A stretch of DNA of 30,941 bases from a virus. The stretch spans positions 1 through 30,941 of IMG/VR virus record IMGVR_UViG_3300005441_000025. One strand, written 5' to 3'. Of the stretch, positions 1-8,650 are shown one piece after another; positions within the stretch are counted from its first letter, which is position 1, and the number at the start of each line of letters is the position of its first letter. The notes beneath the pieces are model-generated. The model saw nothing but the letters and a program-made list of their open reading frames with translations, did no database searches and was not told the origin of the DNA. The position numbers and the translations under genes are program-made.

Positions 1-85
1 GGTGATCTTTCCGCGTGGTACCAAGGCTGGCCGTTTTTGCCGGACCCTCCTTTTGGTCGTGACGCTCTGTAACTTGTGACAGAGA
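1..85. other. Left-edge leader before the terminase genes
   Basis: No gene is visible here. It holds a short inverted repeat, CTCTGT at 65-70 and ACAGAG at 79-84, which ends next to the GTG start of the small terminase gene. Many actinophages carry an HNH endonuclease gene or a cos site immediately left of the terminase genes. Neither can be recognised in these 85 bases, but a cos site could lie here or just outside the window. Confidence 0.3.
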
Positions 86-616
86 GTGAGTGCCTACCGG
101 GGTGGTGACGCTGCGTTGCCACGAACGAAGAAGCCGGCAGGGACGGCGGTCGATTCCCGCAACGGCCGCCGCGCCGACCTCACCGTCGTCGCCGGCCAGC
201 GCTTCGACCCACCCGACGGGCTGTGCCAGGAAGCCCTCGACGCCTGGGACGCCTACTGGGACGACCGGGTGGCTCAGGTCCAGACCCCCGTCGACCGGGC
301 GGTGCTCCTGCGTTGGGTCACCGAGATGGACCGCTACCTGCGCCTGTCCGCCGCCGCCGACCAGGAGCCCATGGTCCGCGGCTCGCAGGGCCAGCGGGTC
401 GAGAACCCGATGTACGGCACCGCCTACCGGGCCCTCGCCGCGGTCCAGGCGTGCGAGAAGCAGATGGGCATGGGCGCGCTGAACCGCTCCGCCCTCGGCA
501 TCGCGGTCATCGCCGAGACGAAGAGCCTGCGTGACCTGAACTCCGGACTCGGGGGCGGCGATGTCGGTCCGCACGCGGTCCCGGACCGGCCGGACCCCCG
601 CGTCATCGACGCCTGA
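86..616 (+). CDS. Probable phage terminase small subunit (P27-like)
   Basis: This 176-aa protein is most likely the DNA-recognition subunit of the packaging motor. The basis is position and shape: it is a small, helix-rich protein directly upstream of, and overlapping by 56 bp, the gene for the large terminase subunit. The order, size and central Leu/Arg-rich segment around residues 70-85 (DRAVLLRWVTEMDRYLRL) fit the P27 family of small terminases. The N-terminal 30 residues are basic and probably disordered. The start is GTG at 86, with only a weak purine-rich stretch upstream. There is no diagnostic catalytic motif, so the call leans on context. An alternative is a generic head-operon protein of unknown role. 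Confidence 0.7.
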   Translation: MSAYRGGDAALPRTKKPAGTAVDSRNGRRADLTVVAGQRFDPPDGLCQEALDAWDAYWDDRVAQVQTPVDRAVLLRWVTEMDRYLRLSAAADQEPMVRGSQGQRVENPMYGTAYRALAAVQACEKQMGMGALNRSALGIAVIAETKSLRDLNSGLGGGDVGPHAVPDRPDPRVIDA

Positions 617-2162
617 CCCCGGCTGCCAGGCCTGCGACTGGGAACCGGCAGCCGGCCAGCTGTGGCCGACGCACGGGGCCCTGGCCTGCACCTGGATCGA
701 GAAGTACTGCATCTGCGGCGAGGGCGACTGGTACGGCCAACTCCTCAAGCTCCGCGTCGATCAGCAGCGATTCCTCTACCGCTGGTACGAGTACTGCCCC
801 GACTGCGGCGAGTGGCGCTACGACGAGGGCATGCGCGGCGCCGCCACCGGCGACGGGAAGACCCAGTTCATCGCCGCCATCGCCGTGCTGGAGATGGCCG
901 GTCCGCCGGAGATCGCGGTCGAGTCACCGAACATCCCGATCTCGGCGGCCAGCTTCGAGCAGGCCGACCTGCTGTTCTCCGCGGCGGCCACGATGTGCGG
1001 CGGCCGGGACCAGCTGGTCAGGGAAGCCCCGCTGTGCGGGTACTTCGAGGTCTACGACACCGAGATCACCTTCAGTGACGGCCGGCCGGGCCGGATCTTC
1101 CGGGTGGCTGCGGTCGCCGGCACCAACGAGGGCGGCCTGCCGACCCTGTTCATCTGCGACGAACTCCACGAGTGGGGCGAGCCGAGCAGCCGCAAGGCCC
1201 GGGTCCACACCGTCATCGGCAAGTCGACGAAGAAGCGCCGCACCCACCGCGGCTCCGGCCGCCGGTTGAACCTGTCGACCGCCGGCTTCGACGTCGACCA
1301 GTCGCTGCTCGGCGAGTACTACAAGCTCGGCAAGCGCGTCCAGCGCGACCCCCGGGTATCGCCGCGGTACCTGTTCGACTGGCGCGAGGCACCCGACGGC
1401 CTGGACTACACCAAGGCCGCCGACCGCGAGGTCGCCGTGCGCGCCGCGTCGGGAGCGGCGGACGTGCTGTGGTCGGTCCGGGACCGGGTCGACGCCTGGG
1501 GCCAGCCGTCCTACCCGCGTCACGAGTGGCTGCGGTACTTCGCGAACGCCTGGGTCGATATCGTCGAGGAGTCCTGGCTCAAGGACCATCCCAGCGCCTG
1601 GCGGGACTGCCAGGGCAGCTGGACGTCGGACCCGACCAGCCCGTTCGTCGTCGCGATCGACATGGCGCTCAAGCGGGACTCCGTCGCCGTCGAGCGGATC
1701 GAGCAGCTGCCGGACGGCCGGTACGCGGTGACGTCGCGGATCTGGCGGCCCGACACCGGCCCGGTCGACCACCTCGACGTGTTCACCCACGTCCGCTCCC
1801 TGGCCCGCGGGCCCGGGTTCCGTGGCGTGGTGTACGACCCGCGCTTCTTCGAGCTGCCCGGTCGGATGCTGGAGGACGAGGGCATCCTCGCGATCCAGTT
1901 CGACCAGTCGCCGCAGCGGATGGCGCCGGCATGCGGGCTCGGCTTCGACCTGATCGTCGCCCACAGCGTGGTCCACGACGGCGATGCGGACCTGGGCGCG
2001 CACGTCAAGGCCGCCGTGAAGCGGGAACAGGACCGCGGCTTCACCCTGAGTAAGGGCAAGAGCAAGCGGCCCATCGACGGCGCGGTCGCCCTGTGCATGG
2101 GGCTGTGGATTCTTCACGAGACCCCGGAGCCCGAGCAGCCTTTCTTTGCCTCCTGGCGCTAA
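561..2162 (+). CDS. terL: Terminase large subunit (ATPase and nuclease)
   Basis: This 533-aa motor protein translocates DNA into the prohead and cuts the concatemer. A Walker A-like P-loop ends in GDGKT (Lys100, Thr101), and Walker B is LFICDELHEW with Asp200-Glu201. The C-terminal RNase H-like nuclease shows the expected acidic residues: Asp367 in VVAIDMALKRDS, Asp426 in VVYDPRFFE and Asp506 in PIDGAVAL. Length is normal for the family. The first 75 residues hold an unusual run of Cys residues (CQAC, CICGEG, YCPDCGEW), which could bind a metal. The start at 561 overlaps the small subunit gene and has a GGGGGCGG stretch upstream; a later start would cost part of this Cys-rich segment. Function is near certain, the exact start less so. 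Confidence 0.93.
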   Translation: MSVRTRSRTGRTPASSTPDPGCQACDWEPAAGQLWPTHGALACTWIEKYCICGEGDWYGQLLKLRVDQQRFLYRWYEYCPDCGEWRYDEGMRGAATGDGKTQFIAAIAVLEMAGPPEIAVESPNIPISAASFEQADLLFSAAATMCGGRDQLVREAPLCGYFEVYDTEITFSDGRPGRIFRVAAVAGTNEGGLPTLFICDELHEWGEPSSRKARVHTVIGKSTKKRRTHRGSGRRLNLSTAGFDVDQSLLGEYYKLGKRVQRDPRVSPRYLFDWREAPDGLDYTKAADREVAVRAASGAADVLWSVRDRVDAWGQPSYPRHEWLRYFANAWVDIVEESWLKDHPSAWRDCQGSWTSDPTSPFVVAIDMALKRDSVAVERIEQLPDGRYAVTSRIWRPDTGPVDHLDVFTHVRSLARGPGFRGVVYDPRFFELPGRMLEDEGILAIQFDQSPQRMAPACGLGFDLIVAHSVVHDGDADLGAHVKAAVKREQDRGFTLSKGKSKRPIDGAVALCMGLWILHETPEPEQPFFASWR

Positions 2163-2170
2163 GGAGCACC

Positions 2171-2392
2171 ATGGTCACCGTCGATACGGTCGTCCTGGAC
2201 CGCATCACCAAGCAGGCTCGGGAGATCCGGTTCAGCCGGGTGTTCCTCACCGTCCTGGCGAGCATGTTCTACGCGGTCGGCTGGATCACCGCCCGCGGGT
2301 TCGGGGTGCTGTGGCTGGCGCTGACCTGGTCCGCGGTCGCGGTCAAGGTGGGCTGGCAGGAGGGCCGCAAGAGCGCACCGAAACGAACCTGA
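2171..2392 (+). CDS. Small two-helix membrane protein
   Basis: This 73-aa protein is unknown. The ATG at 2171 follows a good AAGGAG ribosome site at 2161, nine bases after the terminase stop. Two hydrophobic segments, at about residues 24-39 and 44-60, suggest a membrane hairpin with short charged ends and a basic C-terminus (EGRKSAPKRT). It sits between terminase and portal, where actinophages often carry a small unknown gene. A membrane protein in the packaging block is slightly odd: it could be a superinfection or host-membrane factor, but nothing in the sequence proves a role. The longer upstream start at 2093 in the same frame lies inside terL and lacks a ribosome site. Confidence 0.75.
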   Translation: MVTVDTVVLDRITKQAREIRFSRVFLTVLASMFYAVGWITARGFGVLWLALTWSAVAVKVGWQEGRKSAPKRT

Positions 2393-2448
2393 CCTGCCAA
2401 CGTCGACCCGTCCGCCGGTAGCTGGCGCAGCCGGAGGTGGGTGACCCG

Positions 2449-4104
2449 GTGGGCCTGCTCGACCGCATCGCCGCCGCCCGCAGCGAAACCCGGTACTCGA
2501 TCGACAGCTACATCAACGACTACCTGCTGCCGACGCAGTTCGGGTACGGCGGGAACCAGTACCAGGTCGGCGGGTACAACGGCCTCGTCCAGACCCTCGC
2601 CGGTAACCGCGCGTCCGAGATCGTCAACACCCTGCCCGGGTACATGGCAGCGCTGCGTAACTGCCCACCGGCGTTCTCCGCCGAGCTGGTCCGCGCGAGC
2701 GTCCTCTCCCAGGCGAGGTTCACGTTCCGCAACCTTCCGGGCCGCCCGAACGCCCGCAAGCAGTTCGGAACCCGCGAGTTGGCCATCCTGGAGACGCCGT
2801 GGCCGAACGCCACCACCGGTGAGCTGATCGCCCGGATGGAATGGCACGCCGGGGTCGCCGGGAACGCCTACGTGACGCGGCGGGCGAAGCGGCTCAAGGT
2901 GCTGCGTCCGGACTGGGTGGCCATCCTGTACGGCTCGGAGCAGGAGCCCGAGGACGCGATCCACGCGCTCGATGGGCAATTGATCGGCTACGTCTACCAG
3001 AACGGTGGCCTCTACAGCAGCGGGAACCAGCCGACGACGCTGCTGCCGGCGGACGTGGCGCACTGGTCGCCGATCCCGGACCCGGAGGCCGGCGAGGTCG
3101 GCATGTCCTGGATCACCCCGGCCATCCGGGAGATGCAGGGCGACCGGCTCGCGAGCGAGCACAAAATCCGGTACTTCGAGAATGGCGCCACGGCGAATCT
3201 CGTGGTCAAGGGCATTCCCGCCGTTACCAAGACGCAGTTCGACGAACTCGTCGACATGATGGAGTCCAAGCACGCGGGCGTGGCCAACGCCTACAAGACC
3301 CTCTACCTGACGGCTGGCGCCGATGCCACCGTGGTCGGCTCGAACCTCGCCGAGCTGGACCTCAAGGGCGTCACCGGCACGTTCGAGACCCGCATCGCGA
3401 GCCTCTCGCGCGTGCACCCGGTGATCCTCGGTATCGCCGAAGGGCTCGCCGGCTCAGCCCTGAACGCCGGCAACTTCGGCATGGCGCGCAGGATCTGGGC
3501 CGACACCTGGATCTACCCGACGCTCCAGGATCTCGTCGCGTCGCTGGCCACGATCATCAACGTGCCGTCCGGCGCCGAGCTGTGGTTCGACGTCGCGGAC
3601 ATGCCGATCCTGCGCGAGGACGCCAAGGACGCCGCCGACATCGCGCACACCAACTCATCCACGGTCACCCAGCTGGTGCGGGAGGGTTACGTCCCCGACT
3701 CGGCGGTCGCAGCGGTGATCGCACAGGATCTCGCGTTGCTCAAGCACACCGGGAACCTCTCCGTTCAGCTCCAGCCGCCGGGCGCCGGGCACCTCGATCC
3801 GAAGCTGAAGCAGGAGTCGGAGGAGGCCGCCCTCATCGCGGAACAGATGCAGGCGATCACCGCGGCGATCGAGGCCGGATTCGATGCCGACTCGGCGGTC
3901 AAGGCCGTCGAGGCCAACGACCTGTCGCTGCTGAAACACACCGGGCAGCAACCGGGGGCGACTGGCGCCGCCGGCCCGGCCAGCGGAACACCGGGCAGTC
4001 TCGATGACCTCGACTGGGGACTCTTCGGCGGCAAGGACACCCCGCCAGACGGCGCACAACCGGTGCCGGCAGCCGGCGCGGTCCCGGCCACGCCACCCCA
4101 GTAG
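2449..4104 (+). CDS. Phage portal protein
   Basis: The portal forms the dodecameric ring at one capsid vertex through which DNA passes and to which the tail attaches. The 551-aa length, the MGLLDRI start, the place directly after terminase and the HK97/SPP1-type core support this. Visible core segments are an N-terminal YSIDSYINDYLLPTQ region, ITPAIREMQGDRLASEHKIRYFENGA near the middle, and a following helical region ending near AGNFGMARRIWADTWIYP. GTG at 2449 is preferred because GGAGG at 2433-2437 is 11-12 bases upstream; the longer start at 2437 overlaps that site. The C-terminal tail holds two related segments, one ending DLALLKHTG and one DLSLLKHTG, followed by a Gly/Pro/Ala-rich end that looks disordered. 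Confidence 0.92.
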   Translation: MGLLDRIAAARSETRYSIDSYINDYLLPTQFGYGGNQYQVGGYNGLVQTLAGNRASEIVNTLPGYMAALRNCPPAFSAELVRASVLSQARFTFRNLPGRPNARKQFGTRELAILETPWPNATTGELIARMEWHAGVAGNAYVTRRAKRLKVLRPDWVAILYGSEQEPEDAIHALDGQLIGYVYQNGGLYSSGNQPTTLLPADVAHWSPIPDPEAGEVGMSWITPAIREMQGDRLASEHKIRYFENGATANLVVKGIPAVTKTQFDELVDMMESKHAGVANAYKTLYLTAGADATVVGSNLAELDLKGVTGTFETRIASLSRVHPVILGIAEGLAGSALNAGNFGMARRIWADTWIYPTLQDLVASLATIINVPSGAELWFDVADMPILREDAKDAADIAHTNSSTVTQLVREGYVPDSAVAAVIAQDLALLKHTGNLSVQLQPPGAGHLDPKLKQESEEAALIAEQMQAITAAIEAGFDADSAVKAVEANDLSLLKHTGQQPGATGAAGPASGTPGSLDDLDWGLFGGKDTPPDGAQPVPAAGAVPATPPQ

Positions 4105-4113
4105 GAGGCCGGC

Positions 4114-5532
4114 GTGGGCACCTTCAACGCCGCCCTGCACCCGCGTGGGCCGAACGGGCGGTTCACCCGCTCGTTCGCCCGCCACATGAACAGCCTCGAC
4201 GCACAGAAGGCGACCAAGGCCAGGTCCGGGTTCAAAGCCCGTGCACTCCGCGGCACTGAGGACGCCCGCCGGTACCTTGGCGGCCTGTTCGGGTCGAAGA
4301 AGTCCGGCGGCGGGCCGGCCGGGATCCGCCAGCACCTCGACTCCGGCGCGCTCGGCCGGGCGAACGCGTCGCTGCGTGCCGGCAAGAGCGGCCCTGAGGT
4401 CCAGGTCATCGACAAGGAGATGCGGCCACTGCCGCACGACCTGGACCTGTACCGCAGCGTCCCGGCGTCGAAATTCGGACACGTCGACCCCAAGAGCCTC
4501 GACGGGATGCTCGTCTCCGACGCCGGATACTTCCCGACCACCGTCGCCCCACAGAAGGGCGGCCCTGGCACCGTCCAGCTCCACGTCCAGGCGCCCGCCG
4601 GCACCAAGGCGGCGGTGGACCCCGACTCGGGTCAGGTCGTCCTCGGACACGGCGCGGAGATGGCCGTCGACAGCGTGGACGTGGCGCCGGACGGGTCGAC
4701 CCGCATGAACCTGGTCGCACTTCCCGGCGAGGGTGAAAGCGCGCCGGCCGACGCCCCAGCAGCACCCACCCCGGCCGCCGACGCCCCGGCCGCCGACGGC
4801 GGGGGCTCCCAGCCCGGTTCCGTTGCCGCCCTCATCGACGGCGGGGTCCCGTCCCTGCTGGACAACAGCGAGGAGGCGCTCCAGACCCGGGAGCGGCTGC
4901 GCCAGGAGATGGGCGCCATCGTCAACGGCACCTACGGCGACATCCGGGTGGAGGTCAGCAGGGTCAACCGGTACCTCGGCGGCCCGGACCTGGAGTCACC
5001 AGGTGTCCAACTCGGACTCGTCCTGCGTGACGCGGACGGCAACACGATCGGTCGCGGAATCCGGAACATCTACCGGGACGATGACGGCAACCTGGTGGCC
5101 GTTCACGAACTGCTGGAGATCGAGGACGAGAACATGCGGGGCGGCGGCCTGGCCTCCGCCCTCAATGCCCACCTGACCGAGTGGTACCGGGAGCAGGGCG
5201 TCGGCCGGATCGAGCTGCACGCCAACATCGATGTCGGTGGTTATGCGTGGGCAAGCCACGGCTACGACTTCGCCAACGAGGATTCGGCCAACTCCGTGAT
5301 GGACCGGCTCCGCTCCTCCCTCGATGGCGTCGAGGGGCCGCAAGCTGACGCTGGCCGGGCGCTGCTGGCGCGGGCCGGGTCCGAACCGTTCGGCTCCGCG
5401 AACTATCCGACTCCCTTCGAGATCAGCCAGCTTGGGCGGCCGGAGGGCGCCGCGGGCCAGGGTCGCGGCGCGAAGTGGCTCGGCAAGGACGTGATGCTCG
5501 GGTCGAGCTGGGAGGGCACGAAGTGGCTGTGA
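4114..5532 (+). CDS. MuF-position virion protein with ART-like and GNAT-like domains
   Basis: The 472-aa product starts at GTG 4114 after a GGAGG site and directly follows the portal, the place of MuF-type minor head proteins. Residues 1-20 include HPRGPNGRFTRSFA, a common N-terminus in this slot. Residues about 105-205 resemble a phage ADP-ribosyltransferase fold: LYRSVP with Arg114, a GYFPTT segment at 138-143 where STS is usual, then VQLHVQAPAGTKA and VVLGHG. The family's E-x-E triad part is S-G-Q here (172-174), so catalysis is doubtful. An Ala/Pro linker follows at about 210-235. Residues about 270-390 resemble a GNAT-like acetyltransferase domain: RGGGLASALNAHL at 342-354 and GGYAWASHGYDF at 375-386. 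It could be an injected host modifier or a structural relic. Confidence 0.75.
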   Translation: MGTFNAALHPRGPNGRFTRSFARHMNSLDAQKATKARSGFKARALRGTEDARRYLGGLFGSKKSGGGPAGIRQHLDSGALGRANASLRAGKSGPEVQVIDKEMRPLPHDLDLYRSVPASKFGHVDPKSLDGMLVSDAGYFPTTVAPQKGGPGTVQLHVQAPAGTKAAVDPDSGQVVLGHGAEMAVDSVDVAPDGSTRMNLVALPGEGESAPADAPAAPTPAADAPAADGGGSQPGSVAALIDGGVPSLLDNSEEALQTRERLRQEMGAIVNGTYGDIRVEVSRVNRYLGGPDLESPGVQLGLVLRDADGNTIGRGIRNIYRDDDGNLVAVHELLEIEDENMRGGGLASALNAHLTEWYREQGVGRIELHANIDVGGYAWASHGYDFANEDSANSVMDRLRSSLDGVEGPQADAGRALLARAGSEPFGSANYPTPFEISQLGRPEGAAGQGRGAKWLGKDVMLGSSWEGTKWL

Positions 5533-5789
5533 AGCCCACCCCTCCCGGTCGGCGCAAACCTCCGCAGCGGCCGGCCGACGAGCGCGTCGCCCGACTGAGC
5601 GCACTGACCGACCTGCACGACCGGTGGGTGGCCGCGAACGCCGACTCCGCCGGCTTCGACCCGAAGGGCCGGCCGGAGAAGTCCGATTACAACATCCACC
5701 ATGTGGACCTCGACGCCGACCCGACGGCCGCGGCCGAGTTCGCCGCCGCAGCATCAAAGATCTTCAAGGGTGGCGCTGGGGAGGCCTGA
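5523..5789 (+). CDS. Unknown small head-operon protein
   Basis: This 88-aa protein has no recognisable domain. GTG at 5523 is chosen because GGGAGGG at 5510-5516 is six bases upstream; the gene overlaps the previous one by ten bases, which suggests coupled translation. The N-terminus is Pro/Arg-rich (KPTPPGRRKPPQRP), and the rest is charged and helical with an Ala-rich C-terminal third. There is no signal peptide or membrane segment. It lies between the MuF-position gene and the prohead protease, so a role in head assembly is possible but not shown. Confidence 0.65.
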   Translation: MAVKPTPPGRRKPPQRPADERVARLSALTDLHDRWVAANADSAGFDPKGRPEKSDYNIHHVDLDADPTAAAEFAAAASKIFKGGAGEA

Positions 5790-5794
5790 CCTCC

Positions 5795-6085
5795 GTGGAC
5801 GACTACGACCTGCTCCTGCGGCAGCTCTCCGAACGGGAACGTAAGGACGAGGACTTCCTGCACCGCTACTGGACGAAAGACCCGCGTGGCCTGAAGAAGT
5901 GGGTCAAGTCCGCCAAGCCCTGGACCACCCTCGTCGGGCACCTGACCCCGAAGGTCGGCCTGGCCAAGGCGAAGCTGTACGCCTCGCGCTGGTTCATCCA
6001 GGTCTTCGGGTATGCCGCGGGTAGCGACAAGAACAGAGTTGTCCACGGCAAGCCTCCCCGCGGCAAGGTCGTCGGCCCCGGCTAG
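5795..6085 (+). CDS. Unknown small head-operon protein, basic
   Basis: This 96-aa protein starts at GTG 5795, about eight bases after a GGGGAGG site at 5779-5785 and just after the stop of the preceding gene. The N-terminal 40 residues are charged and helical (LLLRQLSERERKDEDFLHRYW). The rest is Lys/Trp-rich with KKWVKSAKPWTTLVGHL and a basic end (HGKPPRGKVVGPG). No catalytic motif, signal peptide or membrane segment is visible. The longer upstream start at 5624 is rejected because it would overlap the previous gene out of frame with poor coding character. Function unknown. Confidence 0.65.
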   Translation: MDDYDLLLRQLSERERKDEDFLHRYWTKDPRGLKKWVKSAKPWTTLVGHLTPKVGLAKAKLYASRWFIQVFGYAAGSDKNRVVHGKPPRGKVVGPG

Positions 6086-6130
6086 CGCCTGATCTCCAGC
6101 CCACTCACCTGCAAGGGAGGTGCGTGGGCG

Positions 6131-6877
6131 ATGACCCATGCCCAGATCCGGACGCTCGGCGTCTGCACCCGTTCGTTCGACTTCGAACTGCGTGGCGAGG
6201 GTGGCGACGGCCTGTCCCTGGAGGGCTACGCCGCGGTCTTCAACTCCCCGACCCGGATCCGGGACCACGCGGGCGAGTTCGACGAGACGATCCTGCCCGG
6301 TGCGTTCAAGCGGTCGCTGACGGAGCGGACCCCGGTGCTCCAGTGGGACCACGGCCGCGACCCCTCCGTCGGAACCGCCCCGATCGGCGACATCACCGAC
6401 CTGCGCGAGGACAACCACGGCCTCCTGGTCCGGGCCCGCCTCTACGACCACCCGAGCACCGAGCGGGTCCGGATGGCGATCAAGGGCAGGTCCGTCAAGG
6501 GCATGAGCTTCCGCTTCGGCGTCCCCGACGGCGGCGAGGCCTGGTCCAAGCGGGACGGCGTCGAGCAGCGGGAGATCCGCGACGCCGACGTCCACGAACT
6601 CGGCCCGGTCGTCTTCCCGGCCTACAAGAGCACCACGGTCAGCGTGCGGTCCTACCTGGACGGCCTCGACCCGGACGAATTCCGGGAACTGATCCGCGAG
6701 CTGGCAGTCCGCCACGGGCTCGCCGCGGATCTCACACACCTCGTCGGGCAGTCCGGGCCGGAGCGCCTGGACGGCGACGACCTCGGCTCGAAGCCCGGAA
6801 GTGGCCCAGTGCCGGCACCCCATCTCCGCCAGCGCCTCGACGACGGCGCACTTCGAACCCGAGGAATCCTTCGATGA
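6131..6877 (+). CDS. HK97-family prohead maturation protease
   Basis: This 248-aa serine protease (U35 type) would cleave the scaffold region and the N-terminal part of the major capsid protein during head maturation. Typical features are the LEGYAAVFN opening strand, FDETILPGAF, the catalytic His in LQWDHGRDP (His74) and the GMSFRFGV strand with the nucleophile Ser126. The VHELGPVVFPAY segment is also characteristic. The ATG at 6131 follows GGAGGT at 6116-6121. The stop overlaps the capsid start as ATGA (6874-6877), so the two are probably translated together. The last 60 residues extend past the protease core and may act in scaffolding or targeting. Confidence 0.93.
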   Translation: MTHAQIRTLGVCTRSFDFELRGEGGDGLSLEGYAAVFNSPTRIRDHAGEFDETILPGAFKRSLTERTPVLQWDHGRDPSVGTAPIGDITDLREDNHGLLVRARLYDHPSTERVRMAIKGRSVKGMSFRFGVPDGGEAWSKRDGVEQREIRDADVHELGPVVFPAYKSTTVSVRSYLDGLDPDEFRELIRELAVRHGLAADLTHLVGQSGPERLDGDDLGSKPGSGPVPAPHLRQRLDDGALRTRGILR

Positions 6878-8373
6878 CCATTGAGATCATGGCCGAGCTG
6901 CGAGGCGCGGCCACCGACGCCAACGGCGACAACCTCGCCGAAGCCCTGCGCGGCAAGACCCCCGACGACCTCCAGCACTTCGTCGAGGTCCTCGACGCGC
7001 ACCTGCGCACCATCCACCAGGACGAGAACACCGGCGAACTGCGGGACAAGACCCCCGCCGAGCAGACCGCCTTCGACTACGGCCTGAAGCTGCGCGACCT
7101 GGCCATCAAGAAGATGGACGAGCACCGCGCGGTTCAGGAGGTGTTCAAGCGTCGCCCGAAGTCCGTCGAGGCGGCCATGCTGAACCTCGGCTCCCGGGAC
7201 AAGACCGACCCGTACGGCGACGTGCGGCGGATGTCCGTCAACGAGGCCCGCGACCGGGCGCTGCGAGTCCTGGACGACCGGAACTCCGCCGCACACCTGA
7301 GCGCGGACGAGAAGGACACCGTGGAGCGGCAGGTCCGGGTCTCCACCGACATCGCCCGCCGGATCCTCGTCACCGAGAACGAGGCGTACCGCGACGCGTG
7401 GCTGAAGATGGTCACCCGCCCCAACGGCGCCATGTACCTCAGCGAGGACGAGCGCCGCGCCATGATGGCGTTCGACGAATACCGGACAATGTCGGAGGGA
7501 ACGACCACAGCGGGAGGATTCGGAATTCCCGTTTTCATCGATCCCTCGATCATCCTTACCGCGCAGGGGTCCGGGAATCCGTTCCTCCAGATCGCCCGGC
7601 AGGTCGACGTCAACACCAACGCCTGGAAGGGCGTGTCCTCGGCCGGCGTCACCTGGTCCTTCGACACCGAAGGCGTCGAGGTCTCCGACGACTCGCCGAC
7701 GCTGGCGCAGCCGGTCGTGAACGTCTACATGGCCCGCGGTCTGATCCCCTACACGATCGAGGTCGGCCAGGACTACCCCTCGTTCGCGGCGGAGATGTCC
7801 ACGCTGCTCGCCGAGGGCTACGACGAGCTGCTCGTCGACAAGTTCACCCGCGGTACCGGCACCGGCGAGCCGCAGGGCATCCTCACCGTGCTGTCGGCCA
7901 CGGCCGGCGCACGGGTCGCGGTGCAGACCTCCGGGGTGAACTTCGGCGCCAACGACCCGTACGCGGTGTGGAAGGCGCTCGGCCAGCGGTTCCGCCGCAA
8001 GGCGGCCTGGATGATGTCCGTCGACGTCAACAACAAGATCCGCCAGATCGGCACGGCGAACGTGTTCCATGCGTTCACCGAGTCGCTGCCCGCCGAATGG
8101 GCGGACATGCTGTTCGGCAAGACGGTGTACGAGTCGCCGTACATGCCGGACACCACCACGTCGACCGCGGCGAACTCGGGGCTGGCGATCGTCGGGGACT
8201 TCCAGCAGTACGTGATTGCCCGCCGCGGTGGTATGTCGGTCGAATTGGTCCCACACCTGACGTCGACCACGACGAACCTGCCCAACGGCACCCGCGCCTG
8301 GTTCGCGTACAGCCGCATCGGTGGCGGGGCAGCGAGTACAAGCGCCTTCAAGCTCCTGGTCAACACGGCGTAG
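6874..8373 (+). CDS. Major capsid protein, HK97 fold with N-terminal delta-like domain
   Basis: This 499-aa protein should form the icosahedral shell. Its first ~200 residues are charged and helical, as expected of a scaffold-like delta domain removed by the upstream protease. From about residue 205 (SEGTTTAGGFGIPVFID) the HK97-type core begins: a Gly-rich loop, the long central helix region around LLAEGYDELLVDKFTRGTGTGEPQGIL, a W-M-M-S-V-D strand and a C-terminal beta-rich part. The start is ATG 6874, eight bases after GAGGAA. A longer in-frame ORF from 6124 is rejected because its N-terminal 250 codons are an out-of-frame reading of the protease gene. It ends 52 bases before the next start. 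Confidence 0.95.
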   Translation: MTIEIMAELRGAATDANGDNLAEALRGKTPDDLQHFVEVLDAHLRTIHQDENTGELRDKTPAEQTAFDYGLKLRDLAIKKMDEHRAVQEVFKRRPKSVEAAMLNLGSRDKTDPYGDVRRMSVNEARDRALRVLDDRNSAAHLSADEKDTVERQVRVSTDIARRILVTENEAYRDAWLKMVTRPNGAMYLSEDERRAMMAFDEYRTMSEGTTTAGGFGIPVFIDPSIILTAQGSGNPFLQIARQVDVNTNAWKGVSSAGVTWSFDTEGVEVSDDSPTLAQPVVNVYMARGLIPYTIEVGQDYPSFAAEMSTLLAEGYDELLVDKFTRGTGTGEPQGILTVLSATAGARVAVQTSGVNFGANDPYAVWKALGQRFRRKAAWMMSVDVNNKIRQIGTANVFHAFTESLPAEWADMLFGKTVYESPYMPDTTTSTAANSGLAIVGDFQQYVIARRGGMSVELVPHLTSTTTNLPNGTRAWFAYSRIGGGAASTSAFKLLVNTA

Positions 8374-8425
8374 CCAGCGGATGCCCATGACCACCTCATC
8401 CGCCCCGCACCTGAGGGAGCCCTCC

Positions 8426-8638
8426 GTGGCAGAAGTGATCAAGCCGAAGACCGGCACCGAGAAGGCGCCCGAACCCAAGGCGCCCGAACCGAAGAAGGCC
8501 GCGCTCGGCAGGGCGGCCGAATCGGGTGACCCGACCATCCAGCGGCTCCTCGCCGAGCAGGAGATCCACCGCTCCAACGGTGACGACGAGCAGGTCGAAA
8601 GGATCCGCGAGCAGCTCGCCGGCCTCGGCTTCGAGTAG
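8426..8638 (+). CDS. Small charged protein after the capsid gene
   Basis: This 70-aa protein starts at GTG 8426, seven bases after GAGGGA at 8413-8418; in-frame ATGs at 8381 and 8387 have no clear ribosome site. Residues about 9-25 contain a KAPEPKAPEPKKA repeat, followed by a helical acidic/basic segment (DPTIQRLLAEQEIHRSNGDDEQVERIREQLAGLGFE). There are no membrane segments or enzyme motifs. Actinophages often have a short Lys/Glu-rich protein in this slot, but its role is unknown. A perfect hairpin follows 13 bases after the stop. Confidence 0.7.
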   Translation: MAEVIKPKTGTEKAPEPKAPEPKKAALGRAAESGDPTIQRLLAEQEIHRSNGDDEQVERIREQLAGLGFE

Positions 8639-8650
8639 CCCCCCACCAGC

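Noticed and set aside
1-85. cos site or HNH endonuclease at the left edge
   Set aside because: Expected by analogy, but no HNH motif or recognisable cohesive-end sequence can be seen in 85 bases.
6124-6873. Longer capsid ORF from GTG 6124
   Set aside because: Its first 250 codons read the protease gene in another frame; the ATG at 6874 has a proper ribosome site.
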